Below are positions 52,985-62,243 of a DNA stretch of 63,591 nt, one piece after another. The notes beneath the pieces were generated by a model. That model worked only from the letters and a program-made list of their open reading frames with translations, searched no databases and was not told the origin of the DNA. Both the position numbers and the translations under genes were made by a program. The number at the start of each line of letters is the position of its first letter. Position 1 is the stretch's first letter. The stretch is taken from contig JAFGSZ010000046.1 in NCBI GenBank assembly GCA_016934395.1, forward strand, positions 1 through 63,591. Direction: 5' to 3'. This DNA comes from Bacteroidales bacterium. GTDB taxonomy: Bacteria > Bacteroidota > Bacteroidia > Bacteroidales > UBA10428.

Positions 52985-55900
52985 TTAGAATTTTCTTCCT
53001 ATAATCAGGATATCATCGATCTGATCATTTTCCCCCATCCATTGAAAAAATGTTGATTCAAGAATTTCGAGTTGTTCATTCATTGGTTTTTTATGGATTT
53101 TCAAAAACAACTCTTTTAAATTATAAGTTTTAAATTTTTTGTTATCCGGTCCACCAAACTGATCAGCATATCCATCGCTAAAAATATAAATCACATCACC
53201 GGACTTTATTTTTATACTGTGATTTGTAAATTCGTTATTCCGCTCTGTGGAGCGACCGATGGAAAAACGATTGGCTTTAGTTTCAATAAGTTCATCGTTC
53301 CGGATTAAATACAGCGGATTAAAAGCTCCTGAATATTCAAGTTCCCTTGTTTTTCTGTCAAAACTCACCATAGCGATATCCATACCATCATTTACAATAT
53401 CTTTTCCTTTCTGATGCAATGTTGTGGCAACTTCATCATTTAGTTGGTTTAATATGGCCGCAGGCTGGGTGATATTAAGTTCTTTTACAATTTTATTCAG
53501 GGAATTATATCCGATAAACGACATAAATGCCCCGGGGACCCCATGGCCTGTGCAATCCACTGCGGCAATAAATTCTTTCTGATTATGAACTACACTCCAG
53601 TAAAAATCTCCGCTTACTATATCTTTTGGTTTAAAAAATACTATACTGTTATTAAAAGGAATATCCGGCGGAAGTATGGCAAATTGTATTCTTTTGGCAT
53701 ACCGGATACTGTCTGTAACATCTTTATTGCGTTTTTCAAGTTCAAGGTTGGCTTTTGATAAAGCTGCGGTTCGTTCTGTAACCTTTTCTTCCAGGTTTCT
53801 TTTTTCTTTTAATAATTGCTGCTCCCGCCTTTTAATTACAAGAAAAATAATTGTTAATGTTAAAGTAAATATAGAGATAACAAAGTACCATTTTTGATAA
53901 AACGGTTTATCGATTTGGAAGGTATAGGTTTTTGGTTCGTTATTCCAGATTTCCAGGTTATTTTTGGCCTTTACCTTAAAGGTATATTTACCGGGTGGCA
54001 GACGATCGTATTTAGCAGATGCTTCTGTTGTGGGCATCTGCCAGTCACTATCGTTTCCTTCAAGCATATAGCGGTATAAAATTGCATCAGGATTTGAAAT
54101 GCTGATACATTTATAATCAAAACGGATGGAATTCTCAAAATACCGGAGCTTTAAACCGGCTTTCATTTCTACTATATCTGAACCAACCATCATTGATGTA
54201 ATAAGAATAGGCGGTTCTACTAACTCTGCGATATCTGTTTCCGGGTTATAGCGTGTAAGGCCTTTTACTGTGCCAAACCAGATTTTTCCCTCCGAATCTA
54301 ATACTGAAGCATGATAGTTGGTTTCAATTCCAATAAATCCGTCTTTTAAGGTATACGCTAAAAACTTTTTAGTTGTATAATCGTATTTGTTCAGGCCTTT
54401 GTTAGTGCCGATATAAATATTATATTCATTATCGACTGCAAGAAGTTTGACCAGGTTCGAAAGTATGCCGTTTTGAGCGGTAATGTTTTGACTAACTGTA
54501 TCACCATTATAAACAAAAAGTCCGCTGCTTTCGCTGCCAATCCATAAATTGTTTTCTTTATCCTTAATAAAACTTGTTGGAGTAACAGAAGGGATACTAT
54601 TTATTTTCCAAAATTTTTGACTATCAGCATCAAAAACAGATACTCCGGCGTTTACGGCACCTATCAAAAGTTTATTTCCGTTTTCCGAATATAGTGAGGA
54701 AATATTATTTCCTGAAAGTCCTGCTTGTTGCCTTATCCGTATTCTTTCCCGGGTATTCAGGTTATACCGGATTAATCCTTCGGTGGTACCAATCCATAAT
54801 ATGTTATTTTTGTCGATAAGAAATGCTTTAATAATACGGTCTTCCCCACCGGGGAATACATAATTGTTTAAATCAGGATCAAAATATATCCGGTTTTTTC
54901 CTTTTAAATAAGTATATATTCCGCCACCATCTGTGCCGATCCATATATCTTCATTTTCATCAGCACTAATAAACTTCACAGGATTTTTAATTATGCTGTT
55001 TCTATCAGATAAATAGCGGATTTTTTGTTTCTCCGTTCCGGCATCCTGAATTATAGATATTCCTTCATCTGAACCTACCCAGATATTATTAGTATGGTCC
55101 TGGTATACACTCAATGCATTATTATCGAGTATTCCGTTATCAATCCCTTTCTGATAGGTAATAAATTTCTCGCCTTTAAAAATACTAAGGCCATTACTAC
55201 GCGTACCCAACAGAATATTTCCTTCCATATCTTCGTAAATACACTGGATTTTATTATCAATTAGCCCGTTATATTTGTTGAAAGCTAAAAACTCACCCTG
55301 TGGGGAAATGCGTGTAACACCTCCATTAATATTCCGGTCATCTATATTGCTTGTCCATATATTTTCCCGGCTATCTTCAAAGATTGACCAGATAAAATTA
55401 GTTTCCAATCCATTGCGCGTATCGAATATGGTGAAAGTTTTATCGCTGGTATTTTGTTTTATTAAACCACCGTTTCGGGTCCCATACCATAAATTATTCC
55501 GGGAATCCTCAAACATCGAAGTCTTAAAAAAATAGGTAGGGTGCCCTTCGGGTTGAAAGTTTATAAAGGTGTGAATATCTCTCCGGTATTTTTTAATTCC
55601 GATATCTGTAATTAAATACAATGCCCCGTCTCGGGTTAATACACCATCAAATACAATATCGCTAAGTTTTCCGCCTTTATAATTTTGTATTTCAAGATTA
55701 GAGATTTTATCCCATGGGTTCTGTATTATATAAGCGCCGTTGCCATAGGTTCCCAGCCAGATTTTTCCATCAACATCTTCGATTATTGTAGTAACATCCT
55801 CATCGTTTTCCCAGTTTTCCGTGTTAACCTGCTGAAACTGTTTCCCGTCATATTTAGTAAGTCCTCCGTTATGATGGCCCAACCAAAAGATACCGGATTT

Positions 55901-56200
55901 GTCTATTATAATAATTTTAACCCCACCCGGAGCAAGTCCGTCATTCGTGGTAAAGTTTTCAAATCGGTTACCATCAAATTTTGAAATTCCATCAAGTGTA
56001 CCTACCCAAATATATCCTTTATTATCTTGCACAATTGAATATACGGTAGACTGTCCCAACCCATTTTGGGTGCTATAATTGTCGAAATAATATGTTTGGG
56101 GATATCCTGATGGTATAATTAGTAAAATAAGGATACTATAGATTAATCGCCGGGATAATCGAAGAATTTTATTTTGTATTCCTTTGAAGGAACCGGTCAT
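52985..56200 (-). CDS. Membrane sensor: two-component-type beta-propeller, Y_Y_Y domain and SpoIIE phosphatase
   Basis: 1,071 aa. A hydrophobic signal (about 17-32) is followed by two periplasmic propellers built of Reg_prop repeats (about 40-670; recurring IWVGT, NLWYGT, IWIGTDGGG), a Y_Y_Y domain (about 690-765, with YMLEGNDSDW and LPPGKYTFKV), one transmembrane helix (about 770-790), a coiled coil (about 792-845) and a PP2C/SpoIIE phosphatase (about 860-1071). Metal ligands are present in DIVSGDFYW, AVDCTGHGVPGAFMS, SDGYADQFGG and QIDDILIIG. It replaces the usual histidine kinase with a phosphatase, so the output is probably dephosphorylation of a Ser/Thr-phosphorylated partner. The caspase-like gene is 11 bp upstream. 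Confidence 0.9.
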   Translation of the reverse strand: MTGSFKGIQNKILRLSRRLIYSILILLIIPSGYPQTYYFDNYSTQNGLGQSTVYSIVQDNKGYIWVGTLDGISKFDGNRFENFTTNDGLAPGGVKIIIIDKSGIFWLGHHNGGLTKYDGKQFQQVNTENWENDEDVTTIIEDVDGKIWLGTYGNGAYIIQNPWDKISNLEIQNYKGGKLSDIVFDGVLTRDGALYLITDIGIKKYRRDIHTFINFQPEGHPTYFFKTSMFEDSRNNLWYGTRNGGLIKQNTSDKTFTIFDTRNGLETNFIWSIFEDSRENIWTSNIDDRNINGGVTRISPQGEFLAFNKYNGLIDNKIQCIYEDMEGNILLGTRSNGLSIFKGEKFITYQKGIDNGILDNNALSVYQDHTNNIWVGSDEGISIIQDAGTEKQKIRYLSDRNSIIKNPVKFISADENEDIWIGTDGGGIYTYLKGKNRIYFDPDLNNYVFPGGEDRIIKAFLIDKNNILWIGTTEGLIRYNLNTRERIRIRQQAGLSGNNISSLYSENGNKLLIGAVNAGVSVFDADSQKFWKINSIPSVTPTSFIKDKENNLWIGSESSGLFVYNGDTVSQNITAQNGILSNLVKLLAVDNEYNIYIGTNKGLNKYDYTTKKFLAYTLKDGFIGIETNYHASVLDSEGKIWFGTVKGLTRYNPETDIAELVEPPILITSMMVGSDIVEMKAGLKLRYFENSIRFDYKCISISNPDAILYRYMLEGNDSDWQMPTTEASAKYDRLPPGKYTFKVKAKNNLEIWNNEPKTYTFQIDKPFYQKWYFVISIFTLTLTIIFLVIKRREQQLLKEKRNLEEKVTERTAALSKANLELEKRNKDVTDSIRYAKRIQFAILPPDIPFNNSIVFFKPKDIVSGDFYWSVVHNQKEFIAAVDCTGHGVPGAFMSFIGYNSLNKIVKELNITQPAAILNQLNDEVATTLHQKGKDIVNDGMDIAMVSFDRKTRELEYSGAFNPLYLIRNDELIETKANRFSIGRSTERNNEFTNHSIKIKSGDVIYIFSDGYADQFGGPDNKKFKTYNLKELFLKIHKKPMNEQLEILESTFFQWMGENDQIDDILIIGRKF

Positions 56201-56211
56201 TAAGATTTTTT

Positions 56212-58554
56212 TTATTCTTTAGCTACAAAGAAAAACGTTCCGTTTTCATCCTCCAGCCCAACAATTTTTCCAAATACAGGCTTTTGCTGGTTATTTCTTT
56301 CCACAGCAGATGTTACCTTTTGAACTATTGCTTCAATGGGTATACAAGTATTGGGATTATTTGCCAGGGTATTGGCAAATGTCCTTGTAAACTGGGAGTT
56401 ATCTACTGCCAGTTCATATCCTGCAGAAGAGAATACCTGGGACGATTTAAACTTTGTAGCTTCCCAGTTTTCGCAACTTTTTATTTGCAATCCATCCCGC
56501 ATTGCCTGATAAAATGTTGGCCCCGATTCGCAGGCATCTGTTACCACAAGGGTATGTGTGAGGTCAATATAAGACTGAAGGGAAGCACGCAGGGCATTTA
56601 TGTTAAAATAGGTAAATTCATCGTCACGCTTAGCATCAACCGGAATCCAGTACCCGGTTTCATTAATAAATTTTCCATGTCCGGCATACCAAATCAGAAG
56701 TGTATTTACCCGATTACTCTTTACAAGGTCTCTGAGTTCGATAGAAAAAAAACGCTCAAGATCTTTTTTATCCAGATCTTTTTTATGGATCATTTTGTTG
56801 ATTTTGTAACGGGACAATGCAGAGCGCATTAGTGTAATATCTTTTGTCGGTCCGTCAAGACTGGCAAAAGACTGATAATTTGAATTTTCAATAAATACAA
56901 CCCATGTTTTACCCATTGGATTATTTTCGGCAAGCGCTATTCCTTCGCGATTAATAATATAGGTTTGTTCCACGATATTACCAAATACATCAGAAGCTTT
57001 AACAAGAATGCTGGCCTTGTTTGCAATTTCAACGTTTGCTGTAAATCGCGGGTTAACTTCGTTAAGTTTATAACTGGCGGAAACGCCATCTATTAAGATA
57101 GACTGAATAAGACTTTCATCGGAAATGGTGCCTTCAACATATATGGTTTGTTCTGGACTGTCAAGATATATTTCTCCGTTATCTGAAGCATATGGCGCCA
57201 AAATAGATATTTTTGGCGGTTCAATTTCTGTACGTTCAATAACATATGTTGAATTTTGCTGGTTTTTGTATACATCCACTGCAGATACTATAATCGTTGT
57301 GGCCTCGTCCAGATCAACAGTTGCAATAAATTCAACCCCGTTATCAGAGTTTACAAAAGGGACATCTTTATTGTTGATCTGCAACAATTCAATATCACTG
57401 TCATCAATTATTTTTCCCTGCAATGAAATTACATTTTTGTTTTTTGCCAGTTTAATTTTTGAATTGTTAACCGGTTCGGGATTTATTATTACGATATCCG
57501 GCTTTTTATACTCTCTGTTTAATTCGAATAATCTGATTTGAGCTTCATCCTGAAGTTGTTTTGCTATCGGGTCGTACTTAGACAGCTCACTCAGTTTATT
57601 ATAATCTTTTATTGCGGCCTGAAAATTTGCTATTTGCTCATAGGAATAAGCCCGTTTATAATATGCCTCTGAATTTTTTTCATCCAGCATTATCACTTTT
57701 GTAAAGTCGTTTATGGCATTCTGATGCTGTGTAAATTCCTGATAATATTTTCCCCGGATCAAATACATTCCGGCATCATCCGGGTTAATCAGTATATTTT
57801 TAGATATATCATCAATTGCTTTTGGATACTCCAGTTTTTTCACATAAACCCGGCTTCGAACCAAATAAGCAGGCATACTGCGTGAATCGACACTAATAGC
57901 TGCATTACTGTATTCCAGCGCTTCATCAGGCCTGTTCAGCTGAATTAACAGGGAGGCAAGCGATATATAAGGATCGATAAAACTTTTATCTTTTGAAATG
58001 GCTTTTTTATAATCACTTTCAGCCTGTGCATAATTGTTGAGTTTTTCATACACCTGTCCATGGTAATAGTAACTCAGGGAATTATCTTTAAGTACCAGCG
58101 ATTTTTTAGCTGCTATCAGGGCATTATCAAAATCTTCGAGTGCAAGTAATATTTGTGTTTGTAACTGAAGAGCCTCCAGGTATTTTGGTTTAATTTCAAG
58201 GCCGGCTTCTGCATTTTTTTTTGCCAGATCAAATTGTTTTAATTGAAAAGCAATACGTGCTGCATTATAATAAATTTCTTCGTCCCTGTTTTCAAATACC
58301 AGAGCGCGGTTATAATCTTCCAGTGCACTTTCAAATTGATTAAGGTTTTCAAATGCCAGGGCCCTGTCTAAATATGCTTTATAATATTTAGGATCCAGAT
58401 TCAGGGCGTTAGTAAATTGTTGAATAGCATCATTAAAGTTACTCGTTTCCATAAAATCCAAACCGGCTTTATAATATTGTTTGGCGTTTTGTCCCGAAAC
58501 CGGTATAACAAACAAAAGGGATAAAATCAAGAATAGAGTTGATAGGTTTTTCAT
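56212..58554 (-). CDS. Exported TPR protein with C-terminal caspase-like (C14) domain
   Basis: 780 aa. A signal peptide (MKNLSTLFLILSLLFVIPVSG) is followed by a series of TPR repeats (about 22-345), then two similar beta-sandwich modules (about 350-445 and 446-540), each starting with a P-x-I-x-I-x-x-P-type strand and ending in a Y-V/I-I-x-R-x edge. The caspase-like domain is at about 550-780. The catalytic dyad is visible: His in WYAGHGKF (about 626) and Cys in VTDACESGPTF (about 675). The domain order suggests a periplasmic or surface protease with protein-binding repeats. It is the first gene of a two-gene operon with the propeller-SpoIIE sensor. Substrate unknown. Confidence 0.9.
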   Translation of the reverse strand: MKNLSTLFLILSLLFVIPVSGQNAKQYYKAGLDFMETSNFNDAIQQFTNALNLDPKYYKAYLDRALAFENLNQFESALEDYNRALVFENRDEEIYYNAARIAFQLKQFDLAKKNAEAGLEIKPKYLEALQLQTQILLALEDFDNALIAAKKSLVLKDNSLSYYYHGQVYEKLNNYAQAESDYKKAISKDKSFIDPYISLASLLIQLNRPDEALEYSNAAISVDSRSMPAYLVRSRVYVKKLEYPKAIDDISKNILINPDDAGMYLIRGKYYQEFTQHQNAINDFTKVIMLDEKNSEAYYKRAYSYEQIANFQAAIKDYNKLSELSKYDPIAKQLQDEAQIRLFELNREYKKPDIVIINPEPVNNSKIKLAKNKNVISLQGKIIDDSDIELLQINNKDVPFVNSDNGVEFIATVDLDEATTIIVSAVDVYKNQQNSTYVIERTEIEPPKISILAPYASDNGEIYLDSPEQTIYVEGTISDESLIQSILIDGVSASYKLNEVNPRFTANVEIANKASILVKASDVFGNIVEQTYIINREGIALAENNPMGKTWVVFIENSNYQSFASLDGPTKDITLMRSALSRYKINKMIHKKDLDKKDLERFFSIELRDLVKSNRVNTLLIWYAGHGKFINETGYWIPVDAKRDDEFTYFNINALRASLQSYIDLTHTLVVTDACESGPTFYQAMRDGLQIKSCENWEATKFKSSQVFSSAGYELAVDNSQFTRTFANTLANNPNTCIPIEAIVQKVTSAVERNNQQKPVFGKIVGLEDENGTFFFVAKE

Positions 58555-58659
58555 GACCCGTTGGTTTTAATGTAAGGTGTTAACAATAAACTTCTTCTTG
58601 CCTTCTTTGATTTCGGCTAAATATACAAAATATATTCATTCGTCTAAAAAGGATTACTG

Positions 58660-59712
58660 TTAGTAGTTTTTATATATAAATAATTCATCCTCATTAATCG
58701 ATTTACTTTCTCTGTGAACATTTAATATTTCAGGCGCTTTAATACCATTATAAAATTTTTTATTCCCGATAAATATCCGGGCTTCATCCCAATAATTGTT
58801 TTTAATAAAAAAACTTAATAATTTTTGCCCGCCCTCAATTATAATTGATTGAATTTCGCGGTTGTAAAGGTTATACGTGAGTTTTTCAAGGAAGTTTTTA
58901 TCAAAGGGTATTTTTTGATATTCAAGTTTTGGGATAGAAGATTTACTCTTTTCAGTATAGACTATTGTAGGCTGGGTTTGGTCAAATACATTCAGGCTTT
59001 CAGGCAATCTTAAATTACGGTCAACAACGATTCTTATGGGGGATTTGCCGGACCATTCCCGGGTGTTTAACTTCGGATTATCCATTAATGCTGTATTTGT
59101 TCCTATCATAATGGCATCTTCCTCCGATCTCCATTTGTGCACCAGCATTCGTGATATTTCATTTGAAATCCATGTAGGATGTATTTTATTTTCAGCAGTT
59201 CGGTTGATGTCTATAAATCCGTCAAGTGTTTGCGCCCATTTTAAAATAATATAAGGCCTGTGTTTTTTGTGAAAGGTGAAAAAACGTCTGTTTAGTTCCA
59301 TACATTCTTTTTCCAGAATCCCTACTATCACTTCTCTGTTTGTTTTTATTAATTTTTCAATTCCTTTGCCAGCTACCAGTGAGTTGGGATCTACAGAACC
59401 AATTACAATTCGCGGAATTTTTTGCTCGATAATAAGATCGCTGCATGGGGGTGTTTTTCCCATATGGGCGCAGGGTTCCAGGTTAACATATAAAGTAGAG
59501 TCTGAAAGCAGGGATTTATTTTTTACCGATCGAATAGCATTAACTTCAGCATGTGGCCCGCCGGCTTTATAATGATAACCTTCACCGATAATTTGATGAT
59601 TATATACAATTACAGACCCTACCATTGGATTGGGAGAAGTGCATCCTAATCCGTGGAAAGCCAGCTCAAGACACCTTTTCATATATTTTTCATCCTCAAC
59701 TTGTATGTTCAC
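58660..59712 (-). CDS. ribD: Bifunctional riboflavin biosynthesis protein RibD
   Basis: Deaminates then reduces the pyrimidine intermediate of riboflavin synthesis. 350 aa. The deaminase half has the zinc motifs HAEVNAI (about 53-59) and PCAHMGKTPPC; CTSPNPMVGSVIV lies before it. The reductase half (about 145-350) has the KWAQTLDGFID, WISNE and IMIGTNTALMDNPKLNTR segments and IIIEGGQKLLSFF. The start is GTG at 59712. It is divergent from prmC with only 26 bp between the start codons. Confidence 0.95.
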   Translation of the reverse strand: MNIQVEDEKYMKRCLELAFHGLGCTSPNPMVGSVIVYNHQIIGEGYHYKAGGPHAEVNAIRSVKNKSLLSDSTLYVNLEPCAHMGKTPPCSDLIIEQKIPRIVIGSVDPNSLVAGKGIEKLIKTNREVIVGILEKECMELNRRFFTFHKKHRPYIILKWAQTLDGFIDINRTAENKIHPTWISNEISRMLVHKWRSEEDAIMIGTNTALMDNPKLNTREWSGKSPIRIVVDRNLRLPESLNVFDQTQPTIVYTEKSKSSIPKLEYQKIPFDKNFLEKLTYNLYNREIQSIIIEGGQKLLSFFIKNNYWDEARIFIGNKKFYNGIKAPEILNVHRESKSINEDELFIYKNY

Positions 59713-59738
59713 CCTGATAAGTTTAGTAATTTTGAATA

Positions 59739-60602
59739 ATGAATGTTAAAAATCCAACGGTAAGAGACGCTGTTAAAAGTATTCATAATTCTTTGGATTT
59801 GCTTTACCCAAAAAGTGAAATACAAAGCTTTATGCATCTTATCTTTGAACATCTTCTGGGATTTTCCAAAATTGACCTGCATATACACAATGATAAAAAT
59901 ATTACAATCCGTCAATTTGAGCAAATCAATATTTGCACAAAACAATTAGAAAAATTTGTCCCAATACAATATATTCTGGGTGTAACAGATTTTTACGGAT
60001 TAAAAATGAAGCTCAACCAACATGTGTTAATTCCCCGTCCGGAAACAGAAGAACTGGTCGATCTTATTATTCGGGAAAATGAATTTCAATCTGTAAATAT
60101 TCTTGATATTGGTACAGGAAGCGGATGTATTGCCATTGCTCTCGCAAAATTTATTCATCAGTCAAAAGTTGATGCGCTGGATATTTCTGAAAACGCTCTT
60201 GATCTTGCTTCTAAAAATGCACTAATTCATGAAGTGGATGTCCGTTTTTTTTTAGCAGATATTCTCCAGAATAATAATTTCGAATTATTGAAAAATTATC
60301 ATATTATTGTTAGTAATCCTCCCTATGTAACTGAAAAAGAAAAGCAATTTATGGAGGCAAACGTACTGTTGTATGAACCCCATCAGGCATTGTTTGTATC
60401 GGATTCATCACCCTTGTTATTTTACGAAAAGATTGCTGCTTTTGGGAAAAAGAACTTATACCCGGAAGGTAAAATTTATGCAGAAATCAATGAGGCTTAC
60501 GGGACAGAAGTTAAAAATCTTTTTCTGAATTTTGAATATTCTGATGTTGGGATAATAAAAGACATTCATTCTAAAAACCGGATAGTAAAAGCAATACTTT
60601 AA
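59739..60602 (+). CDS. prmC: Peptide chain release factor N5-glutamine methyltransferase
   Basis: Methylates the Gln of the GGQ motif of RF1 and RF2, here including the RF2 encoded at 61.1 kb. 287 aa: N-terminal helical domain, then the SAM-binding ILDIGTGSGCIAIALAK (about 121-137), VDALDISENALDLA, and the substrate-binding NPPYV (about 192-196). VLIPRPETEELVD is the PrmC-specific motif. A TAATTTTG box (59727-59734) lies only 4 nt before the ATG. recX follows after 3 bp. Confidence 0.95.
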   Translation: MNVKNPTVRDAVKSIHNSLDLLYPKSEIQSFMHLIFEHLLGFSKIDLHIHNDKNITIRQFEQINICTKQLEKFVPIQYILGVTDFYGLKMKLNQHVLIPRPETEELVDLIIRENEFQSVNILDIGTGSGCIAIALAKFIHQSKVDALDISENALDLASKNALIHEVDVRFFLADILQNNNFELLKNYHIIVSNPPYVTEKEKQFMEANVLLYEPHQALFVSDSSPLLFYEKIAAFGKKNLYPEGKIYAEINEAYGTEVKNLFLNFEYSDVGIIKDIHSKNRIVKAIL

Positions 60603-60605
60603 TCC

Positions 60606-61094
60606 ATGATTGAAATTAAAAACCCGGAAAGTAAAAAGGCTTTAATACGCATTTTGAATTTATGCAGCAGACAGGAAAAATGCAGTTTTGATGTTGATAA
60701 AAAATTAATTGACTGGGGGATTAAGACTGTTGAGATTGAAAAAATCCAACATTATCTAAGGGAAAATAATTTTGTTGATGATGAACGGTATGCCAGAATG
60801 TTTGCCAGAGAAAAGGCAACAATATATAAATGGGGAAAACAAAAAATCAGGTTTCAGCTTCAAATGAAAAATATTGATTCTCAGACTATCGACCAGGCAT
60901 TAAATTCTATAGACATTTCTGACTATGAATCGGTAATCAGGAAAGAAATAAAAAAGAAAATGGACAGCCTTAAAAGGAAAGATATTACTGCACTGAACCT
61001 GAAAAATAAGCTGTATAATTTTTGCATGCAGCGAGGTTACGAAATTGATGTTGTGAAACATATTATCGATGAAATGTTAAACAAAGTTATTTAG
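60606..61094 (+). CDS. recX: Regulatory protein RecX
   Basis: Modulates RecA filaments. 162 aa, helical, with the RecX signatures RILNLCSRQEKC near the N-terminus, the YLRENNFVDDERYARMFAREK motif (about 56-76) and WGKQKIRFQLQMKNID (about 80-95). It starts 3 bp after prmC, so the two are co-transcribed. recA is not in the window. Identification rests on the LxxxxFIDDxRYA-type motif, which is clear. Confidence 0.92.
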   Translation: MIEIKNPESKKALIRILNLCSRQEKCSFDVDKKLIDWGIKTVEIEKIQHYLRENNFVDDERYARMFAREKATIYKWGKQKIRFQLQMKNIDSQTIDQALNSIDISDYESVIRKEIKKKMDSLKRKDITALNLKNKLYNFCMQRGYEIDVVKHIIDEMLNKVI

Positions 61095-61105
61095 GATTAA
61101 TTTGT

Positions 61106-61113
61106 TAATTTTG
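61106..61113 (+). promoter_or_regulatory. Candidate -7 box TAATTTTG for prfB
   Basis: Matches TAnnTTTG, 32 nt before the prfB ATG at 61145. No -33 TTTG is seen at the usual distance. Confidence 0.35.
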
Positions 61114-61144
61114 AGCCTCTAAAATATTAATCAATTATCTTAAA

Positions 61145-62237
61145 ATGATTACAAACGAACAACTAAAAGATCTTTCAGAACGCAGGGATGCGTTAAGGAG
61201 GCATCTTTGACGTAGACGGCAAATTAAAACTAATAAAAATAAAAGAAGAAGAAACCCGGGCAGGTGATTTTTGGGATGACGCCAGAGAAGCAGAAAAAAT
61301 GCTGAAAGAGATAGCCAGGTTAAAATCCTGGACCGAAGCTTTTGATAAAATCTGCTCTTCAATAGATGACCTCCAGGTTTTAATGGATTTTTATGAAGAC
61401 AAAGAAGCTTCTGAGGAGGAAGTGGAAAAACAATACAATCTTACCCTGAATTTTGTTGAAAATCTTGAGTTTAAAAATATGCTCGGGAATGAGGAGGATG
61501 TGTTGGGGGCCATTTTAAAAATAAATGCAGGCGCCGGAGGTACTGAAAGTCAGGATTGGGCAGAAATGCTTATGCGGATGTATATCCGCTGGGGTGAACG
61601 AAATGATTTTAGTGTTCGCGAAATTAGTTACCTACAGGGCGATGATGCCGGAATTAAATCAGTTACCCTGGAATTTGAAGGGGAGTACGCATACGGCTAT
61701 CTGAAAAGTGAAAGCGGAGTGCACAGGTTAGTCCGAATTTCACCCTTCGATTCCAATGCCCGCCGGCATACTTCATTTGCCTCAGTATTTGTCTCTCCTG
61801 TGGTTGATGAAAATATTGAAATTGTTATTAACCCGGCCGATCTGGAATGGGATACGTTTCGGTCTGGCGGAGCTGGCGGGCAAAATGTAAATAAAGTTGA
61901 AACCGGTGTTAGGGTTAGGCATATTCCTTCTGGCATTGTGGTTGAGAATACGGAAACCCGGTCTCAGCTTAAAAACCGGGAAAATGCGATGCGTATTTTA
62001 AAATCACACCTGTATGAACTTGAGTTGCGGAAGAAAAAAGAAAAACAGGCTGAAATTGAAGGACAGAAGAAAAAAATTGAATGGGGCTCGCAGATCAGAA
62101 ATTATGTGATGCATCCTTATAAGCTTGTTAAGGACCTGCGCACCAACCTCGAAACAGGGAATGTTCAGGCTGTTATGGATGGCGAAATTAATGATTTTAT
62201 TAAAGCCTATTTAATGGAATTTGGGATGAATAAATAA
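61145..62237 (+). CDS. prfB: Peptide chain release factor 2 (programmed +1 frameshift)
   Basis: Terminates translation at UAA and UGA. It is read in two frames: ATG at 61145 through 21 codons to CTT then an in-frame TGA (61208-61210), then +1 into GAC at 61209 onward, total about 363 aa. The slip site is preceded by AGGAGG (61196-61201), an internal Shine-Dalgarno that promotes the shift. After the shift the sequence reads DVDGKLKLIKI, DDARE, then the RF2 SPF motif in ISPFDSNARRH and the GGQ motif in GAGGQNVNKVETG. Because the shift competes with RF2 at the UGA, low RF2 raises its own synthesis. Shares the neighbourhood with prmC, its modifier. Confidence 0.96.
61196..61211 (+). promoter_or_regulatory. 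RF2 programmed frameshift site
   Basis: AGG AGG CAT CTT TGA C: internal Shine-Dalgarno (AGGAGG), slippery CTT-T and in-frame UGA with the following C that weakens termination. The classic form has TAT before CTT; here it is CAT. Confidence 0.95.
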
Positions 62238-62243
62238 CAAATT

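Noticed and set aside
61135-61362. Short open frames on both strands at the prfB start suggesting a pseudogene
   Set aside because: They are explained by the RF2 programmed frameshift; joining the 21-codon leader to the +1 frame gives a full-length RF2.
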